From the NCBI RefSeq assembly GCF_010120715.1, contig NZ_CP047591.1:1054001-1118000 (forward strand): a stretch of 64,000 bases of DNA. The letters are read 5' to 3'. This document shows positions 17,960 to 26,781 of the stretch, in pieces. The position numbers were made by a program, and so were the translations under genes. The notes beneath the pieces are model-generated. The model made no database searches and was not told the origin of the DNA. It saw only the letters and a list, made by a program, of their open reading frames with translations. The DNA is from Aminipila terrae (GTDB lineage: Bacteria > Bacillota > Clostridia > Peptostreptococcales > Anaerovoracaceae). The first letter of the stretch is position 1. Every line of letters begins with the position of its first letter.

Positions 17960-20440
17960 TTATTTAACCAGTGCATGTTCAAGAGCATCGTCCACTGTTT
18001 TAATTAATACAAATTCTAGCTTTTTTCTTATATTTGCAGGTATATCATCAATATCTCTTTCATTATCTTCAGGTAAGAGTATCTTGGTAATTCCAGCTCT
18101 GTGAGCTGCAAGAACTTTTTCCCTGATACCTCCTACAGGCAAAACTTTTCCTCTAAGTGTTATTTCCCCAGTCATGGCAACATCCTTTCTGACCGGAGTA
18201 TTTGTTAAGGTTGAAATAATTGCTGTACACATAGTAACCCCTGCAGAAGGCCCGTCTTTTGGGGTTGCTCCTTCCGGTATATGAATATGCAAATCCTGTG
18301 TCTTATAAAAATCTTCCGCTATGCCAAGTTTATCAGCTACAGACCTTATATAACTGATGCCTGCCTTTGCAGACTCCTGCATTACTTCTCCAAGCTGTCC
18401 TGTCAGTACCAATTTACCTGATCCTGGGATACATGTAGTTTCAATGAACAATGTATCTCCACCTACAACAGTCCACGCAAGACCAGTAGTAACACCGATT
18501 TCATTTTCACCCTGAATAATATCATACCTGTATTTCTTTTTACCCAGATAATGTTCCAGGTTCTTTGGTGTAATCCGATAGCTCTTGGCTTTATTTGTAA
18601 CTATCTTTCTTGCTACTTTTCTGCAAAGATTTGCCACTTCCCTTTCCAGATTTCTTACACCGGATTCTCTGGTATAATAATTTATCAAATCCCGTACAGT
18701 ACTTTCTGAGATACTTATATTTGCTGCTTTGAGTCCGTGCTCTTTAACTTTTTTAGGAATTAAATACTTTTCAGCAATATTTACTTTTTCTTCCTCTGTG
18801 TATCCTGGTACATGAATAACTTCCATTCTGTCCAAAAGTGGTCTTGGAATGGTATCAATGGTATTGGCAGTAGTTATAAACATCACCTTTGAAAGATCAA
18901 ATGGAATCTCCAGATAGTGATCCATAAAATCTTTATTTTGTTCAGGATCAAGAACCTCCAATAATGCAGACGCTGGGTCTCCCTTAAAATCGGCTCCAAT
19001 CTTGTCAACTTCATCAAACAGAAATACGGGATTATTGGTTCCTGCATCTTTAATGCTTGATATTACCCGCCCCGGAATCGCACCAATGTATGTTCTTCTG
19101 TGTCCTCTTATTTCTGCTTCATCACGGACTCCTCCGAGAGACATTCTCACAAAATCTCTATTGATTGCCCGTGCTACAGATTTTGCTATGGAGGTTTTAC
19201 CTACTCCCGGAGGCCCAACAAGACATAAAATAGGTCCTTTAATACTATTTGAAAGCTGTACTACAGCTAAATATTCCAAGACTCTTTCTTTTACCTTTTC
19301 AAGACCATAATGATCCGCATTTAAGATTTTTTCTGCCTTTTTTAAATCGATGTTTGATTTTGCGCACTTATTCCAAGGTAATGCAAGAATAGTCTCCACG
19401 TAAGTACGGATAACACTGCTCTCCGCTGAAGAAGGAGGTAACTTGCTGAACCGCTTAATTTCTTTTCCAACCTTTTCTGCTGTCTTTGCAGGAAGCTTCA
19501 GCTTCTTAAGCTGTTTATTCCAGTTATCTGCTTCATCTTCTACATCCTCAGTCTGTCCAAGCTCATCTTGAATAACACGAAGTTGCTCTCTTAAGTAGTA
19601 CTCTTTCTGGTGCTTATTTATAGCTGTTTTAAGCTTTATATTAATATCCTGTTCAATATTAAGGATTTCGATTTCTCTGATAAGGATTTTGTTAACCTTT
19701 TCTAATCTCTCATCAATATCATAGCATTCAAGGATTTCCTGTTTTTCTTCCGCCCTGATAGAAATATGGGAAGTAATTAAATCTGCCATCCTTCCTGGCA
19801 GGTTAATAGATGAAATACTTGAATATACGTCTTTTGAGTTCTTTGTATTTAAAGATAAGTACTCCTCAAAGCTGGAAAGAGCCGCTCTCATCAGCGCGGA
19901 AGTCTTTGGTAGAATTTCCTCCTGTTCATCCTCTGGAGCAGGAATAACTCTGCATTTAAAATACGGCACTTCAAGAACAACTTCTTTTATTTCACCTCTG
20001 CTTACGCCTTCAACTAAGACTCTTATAGAATCTCCGGGAAGTTTGAGCATTTGTTTAATCTTGGCAATTGTCCCCACATGGTAAAAATCATTTGTAGTAG
20101 GCAGATCAGTATTTTCATCTTTCTGTGTAGCCAGAAAAATCTGCTGATTCATAATCATGGCCTTTTCCAAAGCATTTATAGATTTTTCCCTGCCTATATC
20201 AAAATGAAGGACCATGCTGGGGAAAACAGAAAGACCCCTAAGTGGAATCATTGGCAATACACGACTACCGTCTTCACTTTCTTCCTGTAATTCATCCGTG
20301 TTTTCATTTTTATCATCATCAGAATCTTCTGTTTCTTCATAATCTCCAAAATCAGAAAGAAGTCTGTCCGATTCATCCAATGCTTTTTCTAATTCATCTT
20401 TCAATTTATCTAAAATATCTTTCTTTTTCTGATCAGTCAT
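17960..20440 (-). CDS. lon: ATP-dependent protease La (Lon)
   Basis: A cytosolic AAA+ serine protease degrading misfolded and regulatory proteins. The 826-residue protein begins with an unusually acidic stretch (about residues 10-62, rich in Asp/Glu). It then has the LON N-terminal domain, a Walker A GPPGVGKTS and the protease domain with the catalytic Ser in KDGPSAGVT and the Lys in REKVLAAHRAG. GGAGG precedes the ATG. It lies downstream of clpX, from which it is separated by a terminator-like hairpin. Confidence 0.97.
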   Translation of the reverse strand: MTDQKKKDILDKLKDELEKALDESDRLLSDFGDYEETEDSDDDKNENTDELQEESEDGSRVLPMIPLRGLSVFPSMVLHFDIGREKSINALEKAMIMNQQIFLATQKDENTDLPTTNDFYHVGTIAKIKQMLKLPGDSIRVLVEGVSRGEIKEVVLEVPYFKCRVIPAPEDEQEEILPKTSALMRAALSSFEEYLSLNTKNSKDVYSSISSINLPGRMADLITSHISIRAEEKQEILECYDIDERLEKVNKILIREIEILNIEQDINIKLKTAINKHQKEYYLREQLRVIQDELGQTEDVEDEADNWNKQLKKLKLPAKTAEKVGKEIKRFSKLPPSSAESSVIRTYVETILALPWNKCAKSNIDLKKAEKILNADHYGLEKVKERVLEYLAVVQLSNSIKGPILCLVGPPGVGKTSIAKSVARAINRDFVRMSLGGVRDEAEIRGHRRTYIGAIPGRVISSIKDAGTNNPVFLFDEVDKIGADFKGDPASALLEVLDPEQNKDFMDHYLEIPFDLSKVMFITTANTIDTIPRPLLDRMEVIHVPGYTEEEKVNIAEKYLIPKKVKEHGLKAANISISESTVRDLINYYTRESGVRNLEREVANLCRKVARKIVTNKAKSYRITPKNLEHYLGKKKYRYDIIQGENEIGVTTGLAWTVVGGDTLFIETTCIPGSGKLVLTGQLGEVMQESAKAGISYIRSVADKLGIAEDFYKTQDLHIHIPEGATPKDGPSAGVTMCTAIISTLTNTPVRKDVAMTGEITLRGKVLPVGGIREKVLAAHRAGITKILLPEDNERDIDDIPANIRKKLEFVLIKTVDDALEHALVK

Positions 20441-20521
20441 ATATTATCCTCCTGCAAACAAGATAAGCGGCTACTTCGCTCTTATTCTGCCACAGCCCTT
20501 TTTAACCGTTTAAACAAAATA

Positions 20522-20541
20522 AGGCGACATAACTGCCGCCT
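20522..20541 (-). terminator. hairpin after clpX
   Basis: Arms AGGCG (20522-20526) and CGCCT (20537-20541) followed on the minus strand by TATTTTG. It is short, so termination is probably partial, ahead of lon. Confidence 0.5.
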
Positions 20542-20551
20542 GCTATTTCTG

Positions 20552-21829
20552 TTATGATGCAGATTCTGTATTTTCCTCTTTGTTTGAATCTACAAGCACC
20601 AATGTTGGCATTATGTCATTATCAATTGTGCCTTTTGTAATGATGCATTTACGTACATCGCCTCTTGACGGAATTTCATACATAATGTCTGTCATAATAC
20701 GTTCCAGTATACTTCTAAGACCTCTTGCTCCTGTTTTTCTTTCAATTGCCTTCTCTGCAACGCGTTCAATGGCATCCGTTTCTATTTCAAGTTCAACATC
20801 ATCCATAGAAAACAGCTTCTTATATTGCTTTAGCAATGCATTCTTTGGCTCCGTAATAATACGGACAAGTGCATCCTTTGTCAAATCTTCCAAAGTAACA
20901 ATAACTGGAAGTCTCCCAATGAATTCAGGTATCAGCCCGTATTTCATCAAATCTTCCGGTTGAATCTTCTTTAATATTTCCTTGACTTCAGCCTCATTAT
21001 TATTAATTTCAGAATTAAATCCGATTGTTTTTTCACCAATACGTCTCTGAATCACCTTGTCAAGGCCATCGAAAGCTCCTCCACAGATAAACAGTACATT
21101 TGTTGTATCAAACTGTATGAAATCCTGATGTGGATGTTTCCTTCCTCCCTGAGGAGGAACGCTTGCAACAGTACCTTCAAGGATTTTCAAAAGAGCCTGC
21201 TGTACTCCTTCTCCACTTACATCTCTTGTAATGGAAGGGTTATCTGATTTTCTTGCAATTTTGTCTATTTCATCAACATATATTATGCCCTTTTGAGCCT
21301 TTTCTATGTCGTAATCTGCCGCCTGAATTAGTTTTAATAAAATATTCTCAACATCTTCTCCAACATAACCAGCTTCAGTTAACGCTGTAGCATCTGCTAT
21401 AGCAAAAGGGACATTTAGAATCTTTGCTAAAGTCTGTGCCATTAAAGTTTTTCCTGAACCCGTTGAGCCTATCATAATAATATTACTTTTCTGGATTTCA
21501 ACACCGTCATCGTCTTTTCTGCTTAAAGAATTAATTCTTTTATAGTGATTATATACAGCAACAGCCAGCGCCTTTTTTGCATCATTCTGTTCGATAACAT
21601 AGTCAGATAAAATTCGAGCTATTTCCATGGGTTTTAGTAACTTAAATCCCTCGTCTACTTTCTTGTCCTTATCCATAGACGCGAATTCTTCAGTTATGAT
21701 ATCCTGACAAAGCTCTATGCACTCATCACAGATATATACCCCAGGCCCTGCAATTAATCTTCGTACCTGATCCTGAGGCTTTCCGCAAAAGGAGCACTTT
21801 AGTTGCTTGCTTTCGTCATATTTGGTCAT
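20552..21829 (-). CDS. clpX: ATP-dependent Clp protease ATP-binding subunit ClpX
   Basis: An AAA+ unfoldase that feeds substrates to ClpP. The 425-residue protein has the N-terminal C4 zinc finger (CSFCGK and CDECIELC), a Walker A GSTGSGKT, a Walker B VDEIDK and the ClpX-typical RKTGARGLRSI sensor-2 region. It starts 15 bases after the clpP stop with GGGGG upstream of the ATG, so it is an operon with clpP. Confidence 0.97.
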   Translation of the reverse strand: MTKYDESKQLKCSFCGKPQDQVRRLIAGPGVYICDECIELCQDIITEEFASMDKDKKVDEGFKLLKPMEIARILSDYVIEQNDAKKALAVAVYNHYKRINSLSRKDDDGVEIQKSNIIMIGSTGSGKTLMAQTLAKILNVPFAIADATALTEAGYVGEDVENILLKLIQAADYDIEKAQKGIIYVDEIDKIARKSDNPSITRDVSGEGVQQALLKILEGTVASVPPQGGRKHPHQDFIQFDTTNVLFICGGAFDGLDKVIQRRIGEKTIGFNSEINNNEAEVKEILKKIQPEDLMKYGLIPEFIGRLPVIVTLEDLTKDALVRIITEPKNALLKQYKKLFSMDDVELEIETDAIERVAEKAIERKTGARGLRSILERIMTDIMYEIPSRGDVRKCIITKGTIDNDIMPTLVLVDSNKEENTESAS

Positions 21830-21844
21830 AATTGTCCCCCTTAG

Positions 21845-22428
21845 TTATGGTCTAAATTCAATTACCTTGTCAATTAAGCCGTATTCTGCGGCTTCTGCTG
21901 CGCTTAGGAAATTGTCTCTATCTGTATCTCTTTCAATTCTAGCTAAATCCTGACCCGTATTACTGCTTAAAATTTTATTTAGCTTTTCTCTGGTTTTTAA
22001 TATCCAGTCAGCATGAATTTTTATATCTGATGCCTGACCATTCACACCTCCTAAAGGTTGATGAATCATGACTTCAGCATTGGGAAGCGCGAACCGCTTG
22101 CCCTTTTCCCCGGAAGATAATAAAAATGCACCCATACTTGCTGCCATACCAATGCATATAGTAGACACATCCGGTTTAATATATTGCATAGTATCATATA
22201 TAGCCATACCTGCTGTTACAGACCCCCCGGGCTATTAATATAAATACAAATATCCTTCTTGGCGTCTTCGGCCTCTAAGAACAAAAGCTGTGCAACAACT
22301 AAGCTTGCCACATGTTCATCAATGGCTTCTCCAAGAAATATGATTCGGTCTTTTAACAATCTTGAATATATGTCGTAGGAGCGTTCACCTTTTCCGGTAT
22401 TCTCGATGACATAAGGTATCATTGGCAT
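21845..22428 (-). pseudogene. clpP: ATP-dependent Clp protease proteolytic subunit ClpP, frameshifted as read
   Basis: The serine protease chamber partner of ClpX. The reading frame breaks at the motif INSPGG. The first part (22216-22428) ends in a stop just after it, and the second part (from 22207) resumes at MAIYDTMQYIKP. Adding one G to the six-G run (22223-22228, C on the plus strand) restores a standard 194-residue ClpP with the active Ser in GMAASMGAFL and the His in MIHQPLGG. Loss of clpP beside intact clpX and tig would be odd, so a homopolymer sequencing error is the likely cause. GGGGG precedes the ATG at 22428. Confidence 0.9.
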
Positions 22429-22538
22429 TTACTATACCCCCTTCTTCTTTGCATTTTTGCCGTACTGCTAATCTATTGAAAAGCTATACGAAAAATTCTT
22501 GATAAATTTGTTTTCTATTTTACATACTTAGATATTAT

Positions 22539-22570
22539 GTGCAGTTGATTCCTATTTTAACCAACTGCAC
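22539..22570 (-). terminator. hairpin downstream of tig
   Basis: Perfect 9-base arms GTGCAGTTG (22539-22547) and CAACTGCAC (22562-22570), 15 bases past the tig stop. No strong U tract follows on the minus strand, so it may be partial termination or processing before clpP. Confidence 0.45.
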
Positions 22571-22585
22571 CTAAAATTATTTTTT

Positions 22586-23869
22586 CTATTTAATTACTGC
22601 CTTATCATATACTAAATCTACAGCTTTTCTCATCTTGAGGTCTTTTTCAAGGGCTGCAATGTTTTCTGCACCGAGCATTGACTTAATTTTTTCTACTTCA
22701 AGTTTATACTGGATAGCCATTAATTCAAATTCCTTTTCAAGTTCTTCTTGAGTAACTTCAATTTTTTCTGCATCAGCAATAGCAGAAATCAGCATTCTTG
22801 TCTTGGTTTTCTTTGTTGCTTCTTCTCTAAGTTCTTCTCTGAAGTCTTTTGCCTCTTTACCAAGATACTGGAAATATTTTTCAAGATCCATGCCCTGGTA
22901 TCTTAACTGCTGGTCAAATTCCTGCATCATGCCATCGATTTCGTCTTCCACCATAACCTGGGGAACTTCAATATCATTTGCATCATAAATCTTTTCAAGG
23001 ACTGCATTCTTCATTTCATTGACTGCTCTTTCCTGTGCGGCCTTTTCAAGTTTTTCTTTTTTGTCCTTCTTTAATTCTTCCAGTGTGTCAAACTCGCTTA
23101 TATCTTTAGCAAAGTCATCATTTAGTTCAGGCTTTTCTTCTTCCTTTACTTCATGAACTCTGCACTTAAATACTGCTTCTTTTCCTGCAAGATTTTCAGC
23201 GTGGTATTCTTCTGGGAAGGTTACTACAACGTCCTTTTCGTCCCCTGCACTGCAGCCAACTAACTGTTCTTCGAATCCTGGTATAAAAGTATTAGATCCA
23301 AGCTTTAATGGCTGTCTTTCAGCCGTACCGCCTTCAAACTGTTCCTCACCAACAAATCCTGCATAATCGATAAGAAGAGTATCTCCTTCTTTTGCAGGTC
23401 TTTCTGCCAGAACCATTCTTGCATTTCTTGTCTGTAAAACTTCCAGTTCTTTATCTACATCTTCATCTGAAACTGTATTTTCAACTTTCTGGATTTCAAC
23501 ACCGTTATAATCCTTTACCTCGAACTCAGGGTATGCAGTTACTGTAATAGTAACAGTAAATCCTTCCCCTTTCTTAATTTCACTGAAGTCAGCATTTGGT
23601 CTGTCTATAACATTAATGTCAAGTTCATCAAGAGCCTTGAAATAATTTTGTGAAAACAGTTCGTTAATGGCATCTTCAAAGAAAACGTCTTCTCCATAAT
23701 GTCTTTCAATTAAAGTTCTCGGTGCTTTGCCTTTTCTGAAACCATCAATGGCAAATTTGCCTTTGTTAGCCTGATAAGCAGCAATAACAGCCTTTTCAAA
23801 CTCTTCCCCTGTAAACTCCATTGTAAACTTTACATCGTTCTTTTCTCTTGAAATAAATGTTGATTTCAT
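22586..23869 (-). CDS. tig: trigger factor (ribosome-associated chaperone and peptidyl-prolyl isomerase)
   Basis: A chaperone binding nascent chains at the ribosome exit. The 427-residue protein has the N-terminal ribosome-binding domain with GFRKGKAPR, the FKBP-like domain (about 150-245, GDTLLIDYAGFV) and a long helical C-terminal domain. TAGGAGG precedes the ATG. The order tig-clpP-clpX-lon matches other Clostridia. Confidence 0.96.
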   Translation of the reverse strand: MKSTFISREKNDVKFTMEFTGEEFEKAVIAAYQANKGKFAIDGFRKGKAPRTLIERHYGEDVFFEDAINELFSQNYFKALDELDINVIDRPNADFSEIKKGEGFTVTITVTAYPEFEVKDYNGVEIQKVENTVSDEDVDKELEVLQTRNARMVLAERPAKEGDTLLIDYAGFVGEEQFEGGTAERQPLKLGSNTFIPGFEEQLVGCSAGDEKDVVVTFPEEYHAENLAGKEAVFKCRVHEVKEEEKPELNDDFAKDISEFDTLEELKKDKKEKLEKAAQERAVNEMKNAVLEKIYDANDIEVPQVMVEDEIDGMMQEFDQQLRYQGMDLEKYFQYLGKEAKDFREELREEATKKTKTRMLISAIADAEKIEVTQEELEKEFELMAIQYKLEVEKIKSMLGAENIAALEKDLKMRKAVDLVYDKAVIK

Positions 23870-24175
23870 TATATATTTTCCTCCTAAATATCAAACCCCG
23901 TGGGTCATATATCATATATACCTCTTTATCTGCCGGGTAATCATTCTGTCTGCTTTTCGTGTGCATTATAAATCCTAACACATAATGCACATTATTATAC
24001 CTCGTAAACGGCTCAAAGTAAAGAATTATAGCAAAAATACCTTTCAAAAAACTTAAAAGATGATACTAACGACCTAAAAACTATAAAAAAACTAAAAAAA
24101 TGGCCTTTTTGTACAGCCATTTTACTAGTTTATTACCATTTTCAATAAAAATTAAAACCTTTATATAAAATTACC
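23870..24175. other. intergenic region between tig and the CYTH gene
   Basis: About 300 bases holding the tig leader and promoter region and the CYTH-gene terminator at 24097-24123. An 83-codon ORF here has no family features and overlaps the tig start, so it was not called. Confidence 0.5.
24097..24123 (-). terminator. terminator of the CYTH gene
   Basis: Arms AAAATGGC (24097-24104) and GCCATTTT (24116-24123), followed on the minus strand by a long T-rich tract. Confidence 0.75.
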
Positions 24176-24805
24176 TTATCTTTCAAATCCTAAAAGTGCC
24201 AGACCTCTTGCATATTTACTTTTGCTCTCTGGCAGTAATCCATACTTTTCTGCAATAGTTTTGGTTACCGATTCTAAAGCTTCCTGCTCCCCTGAGAACA
24301 GCTCTATTTCGATTTCACAAATAGGGGCCACTCCTTTAGTAGTTATAATTTCCCCGTTGTCCAGAGATACTTCCATGATGCCACTGCCATTGTCAATTCT
24401 GAACCGGCTCCTTAAAAAATTAGTTTCCATAATACTATGGAGTTTTTTAAATCCTATTAAAGCTATAACTTCCTGTCCTATTTCACTTTCTTTAAATATC
24501 TGTGGATCAGGCACACTGAAAAATGCCTCATCATTCACTGGAACATTTATTTCTTCCCTTATATGAAGTCCGCCCTCATTTTTCCCTTTCCATTTTAGTG
24601 TAGCAACAATTCTAGTCCCTTCCATACGCACGCGCAGCGCAATGTCATTTTTTGAAAGAACAAAGTCTTCTGTATCAAAATATGAAGCCCTCATCAATAC
24701 CTTTTCTCTTGTATCAGACTCTTCAATACTTAAAAGATACTCATCATCCCAAATGTTTGCGGCAGTCTCTTTGTCCCCAATGCCGTATTTCATTTCAATT
24801 TCCAT
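24176..24805 (-). CDS. CYTH domain protein (triphosphate tunnel metalloenzyme family)
   Basis: The family includes inorganic triphosphatases, thiamine triphosphatases and class IV adenylate cyclases acting on triphosphates in the cytoplasm; the substrate here is unknown. The 209-residue protein starts with the E-x-E-x-K signature (MEIEMKYGI) and has the later RVRMEG and TLKWKGK strands that line the tunnel. The ATG at 24805 is chosen because it places that signature at the N terminus; the frame is open further upstream, but without family homology. Confidence 0.85.
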   Translation of the reverse strand: MEIEMKYGIGDKETAANIWDDEYLLSIEESDTREKVLMRASYFDTEDFVLSKNDIALRVRMEGTRIVATLKWKGKNEGGLHIREEINVPVNDEAFFSVPDPQIFKESEIGQEVIALIGFKKLHSIMETNFLRSRFRIDNGSGIMEVSLDNGEIITTKGVAPICEIEIELFSGEQEALESVTKTIAEKYGLLPESKSKYARGLALLGFER

Positions 24806-24949
24806 ATTTGTACCTTTACCCTTTAACGCTTGTATTACATTCACTATATGCTCGTCATATGCTCTTCTTAAGCCTATACAAATCACGTAAAGGTTATGAT
24901 ACCACTTTTCACAAAAAAAATCAAGTGCTTTGGAGTCCTTGGGTTATTA

Positions 24950-25384
24950 CTACTTTGACCCACTCTCTGGGTATACCATCTCATCCATGACTAATTGGGT
25001 ATTAACTGGCAATTTTAGCTCCCCTGGATAAATTCTTTTATTTTCTGGATTATAATTAAACCATTTTACTTCTTTATCTTTATCATTATAAAATATAATT
25101 TTATAAACATCTTTTTTATTTTCGATTTTATTTTCGATTAACTCCCCAAGTCCTAATGAAAAGAATACCTGCATGTGAAACTGCCGATTTACCTTTTCTA
25201 TTATTTTATCCGATGTAATGACGATTTTTTCCTGTGCTGGCGTCCTTACAATTACCTTTTCCACTTTCTCATCAGCTTTTAAGTGATAAAAGGAGTTTAC
25301 AAAAATATTGCACATTAAAATATAGCATAAAATAAAACAAGCAATAAAACGCATGATTCTACGATTTTCGATTTCTTCAAGCAT
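24950..25384 (-). CDS. unknown membrane-anchored or secreted protein next to the agr locus
   Basis: A 144-residue protein with one hydrophobic segment (about residues 11-32) and a charged extracellular-type domain. The later part (KIIFYNDKDKEVKWFNYNPENK) reads like a small beta domain. No family was recognised. It lies 10 bases downstream of the next membrane-protein gene, so they form an operon diverging from agrBD across a long inverted repeat. A role in signal response or immunity is only suggested by position. Confidence 0.6.
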   Translation of the reverse strand: MLEEIENRRIMRFIACFILCYILMCNIFVNSFYHLKADEKVEKVIVRTPAQEKIVITSDKIIEKVNRQFHMQVFFSLGLGELIENKIENKKDVYKIIFYNDKDKEVKWFNYNPENKRIYPGELKLPVNTQLVMDEMVYPESGSK

Positions 25385-25394
25385 AATATAAATT

Positions 25395-25853
25395 TTACTC
25401 TCCTATTTCTTCCCTATTTTCCCCTATACTTTCAATTTTACAATGAGTACCCTTCATGATTAGATTGTCTACAATAGCAATTTTCAATCCCAGTGGATAT
25501 AATACAAAACTTAAAATTACAATATTTCTGGTCATATATGCGATTGTTAATAACAAAGCACTGAATATAACGTTAAAAATATTTAAAATATTATCCAGTT
25601 TTATACTTCTTATTTCCTCTTCACTTTCTTCCTGATTTTCTCTATAATATTTGTCGAAGTCCTTCAATAAATATAAAACATAGGCAAATGCCTGTACCAT
25701 TGGGTAAAGTGCATACAGATTATCAAGATTTTTTACATTTAAAATTGCAATAAGAGGACAACTCATTAAATAGAACAGAGATAAATATAAAGATAAATAT
25801 GCCAAAATACTCACCTTCTTCCCACCCGAAAAAATATCATCACCATTAAACAA
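25395..25853 (-). CDS. unknown four-helix membrane protein next to the agr locus
   Basis: A 152-residue protein with about four hydrophobic segments (residues about 14-38, 48-64, 88-107 and 109-127) and an acidic loop ENQEESEEE. No family was recognised. The annotated start is a TTG with a weak ribosome site; an in-frame GTG near 25814 with GGTGG upstream would give a shorter product. A promoter TTGAAA (25901-25906), 16 bases, TATGAT (25879-25884) on the minus strand drives it, sharing the intergenic palindrome with agrB. Confidence 0.6.
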   Translation of the reverse strand: MFNGDDIFSGGKKVSILAYLSLYLSLFYLMSCPLIAILNVKNLDNLYALYPMVQAFAYVLYLLKDFDKYYRENQEESEEEIRSIKLDNILNIFNVIFSALLLTIAYMTRNIVILSFVLYPLGLKIAIVDNLIMKGTHCKIESIGENREEIGE

Positions 25854-25878
25854 GACTTTCTCTTATATTCTTTTTTTC

Positions 25879-25906
25879 ATCATACATGTCGTTTAAAAAT
25901 TTTCAA
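25879..25906 (-). promoter_or_regulatory. promoter of the 25853-24950 operon
   Basis: TTGAAA and TATGAT with a 16-base spacer on the minus strand. The -35 lies 45 bases from the centre of the palindrome. Confidence 0.5.
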
Positions 25907-25921
25907 CCGTTTTTGCGTAAG

Positions 25922-25980
25922 ATGTTGTCTGGGAGACATGAAATGTGATTTTTGCACATTTCATGTCTCCCAGACAACAT
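25922..25980. promoter_or_regulatory. perfect 26-bp inverted repeat in the divergent agr promoter region
   Basis: Arms 25922-25947 and 25955-25980 are exact reverse complements around a 7-base loop. The genes on both sides point away, so a terminator is not needed here. ACATTTCATG occurs in the right arm (25956-25965) and again at 25977-25986, a 21-base period as used by LytTR regulators such as AgrA. Confidence 0.7.
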
Positions 25981-25995
25981 TTCATGCAGAACATA

Positions 25996-26023
25996 TTGAT
26001 TTTTTTGTTAAAAGAAATATTAT
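25996..26023 (+). promoter_or_regulatory. agrBD promoter
   Basis: TTGATT (25996-26001), 16 bases, TATTAT (26018-26023). The -35 is 45 bases from the palindrome centre, mirroring the opposite promoter. Confidence 0.5.
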
Positions 26024-26072
26024 TATGTCAAAAGCACATATCAAAGGGGTAATGATATAAAAGGTAGAACAT

Positions 26073-26654
26073 ATGAAAAGTATTTCTGAAACTTATATTT
26101 CAAAATTGCAGGAAAGTAACGTTACCGATGAACTGGGAATCATTAAGATAAGATATGCACTAGCTGTCTTAAAAAATGAATTACTCAAGACACTTTTACT
26201 CGTTGGTATTTTTGCCTTAATAGGCCATTTAAATGCATTTCTGATTGTTATGCTGTTAATGATGCCTATTCGCCTTAGTACTGGTGGAATACATTTCAAG
26301 ACAAATGTTCCCTGCTTTTTATTTAGCCTAGGATACTTTTTATTGGCAATATGCATACTGCCAATTTTGAAGTTTAAAATGCTTACTTACTATTTAATAT
26401 TAAGTTTCGGCATTTTAACAACTTGTATTTGTCCGCTTGCACCTTCTGCACAGCGGCCCATAATAAGCAGAAAAAAGTATCTGCAGAACAAATACTTTTC
26501 ACTTATCTATCTTATTATTTTTACTTTAATCCTATTGGTTTTAATAACGGACCAGTTGATTATAACCATGAGTATATGGGCTTTATTCTTACACGCTATT
26601 GAATTGTTATTTGTAAAATTACACAAAAGAAAGGATGATGGTCTCAATGTTTAA
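26073..26654 (+). CDS. agrB: AgrB-like autoinducer-peptide processing protease/exporter
   Basis: AgrB is a membrane cysteine endopeptidase that removes the C-terminal tail of AgrD and closes its thiolactone or lactone ring. The 193-residue protein has the family core RLSTGGIHFKTNVPCF with the catalytic His and Cys seven residues apart, and four or more membrane helices. AAAGG precedes the ATG. The reading frame ends inside the start of agrD (8-base overlap), so the two are coupled. Confidence 0.93.
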   Translation: MKSISETYISKLQESNVTDELGIIKIRYALAVLKNELLKTLLLVGIFALIGHLNAFLIVMLLMMPIRLSTGGIHFKTNVPCFLFSLGYFLLAICILPILKFKMLTYYLILSFGILTTCICPLAPSAQRPIISRKKYLQNKYFSLIYLIIFTLILLVLITDQLIITMSIWALFLHAIELLFVKLHKRKDDGLNV

Positions 26655-26781
26655 GAAACTAAAGGTATTTCTTATGAGTACAAGTGCATTATTTTTAATC
26701 GGAGTGGCAACTTCTACTATTTCAGTTGCATCAATAAATCTTCACGGCGAACCTGAATGCCCAGAAGAATTATTAAAATAA
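26647..26781 (+). CDS. agrD: AgrD-like cyclic lactone autoinducer precursor (44 aa)
   Basis: A small gene read directly from the sequence. It encodes an N-terminal amphipathic/hydrophobic helix (residues 1-28), a core SINLH (29-33) and an acidic tail GEPECPEELLK. The tail aligns residue for residue with the staphylococcal AgrD tail DEPEVPKEL, which places Ser29 where the ring Cys should be. The only Cys (38) lies in the tail and cannot form the usual ring. It starts inside the end of agrB, with AAAGGA about 12 bases upstream. The last nine bases overlap the end of the opposite-strand agrC gene. An in-frame ATG at 26638 is too close to the ribosome site. Confidence 0.85.
   Translation: MFKKLKVFLMSTSALFLIGVATSTISVASINLHGEPECPEELLK

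Noticed and set aside
22207..22228. Programmed frameshift in clpP
   Set aside because: No slippery heptamer with downstream structure, and three other genes show the same one-base deficit at G runs, so an error is simpler.
25885..25915. Two CGTTT half-sites (25890 and 25908) as LytTR sites upstream of agrB
   Set aside because: Their 18-base period does not fit LytTR binding; the ACATTTCATG repeats with 21-base spacing fit better.
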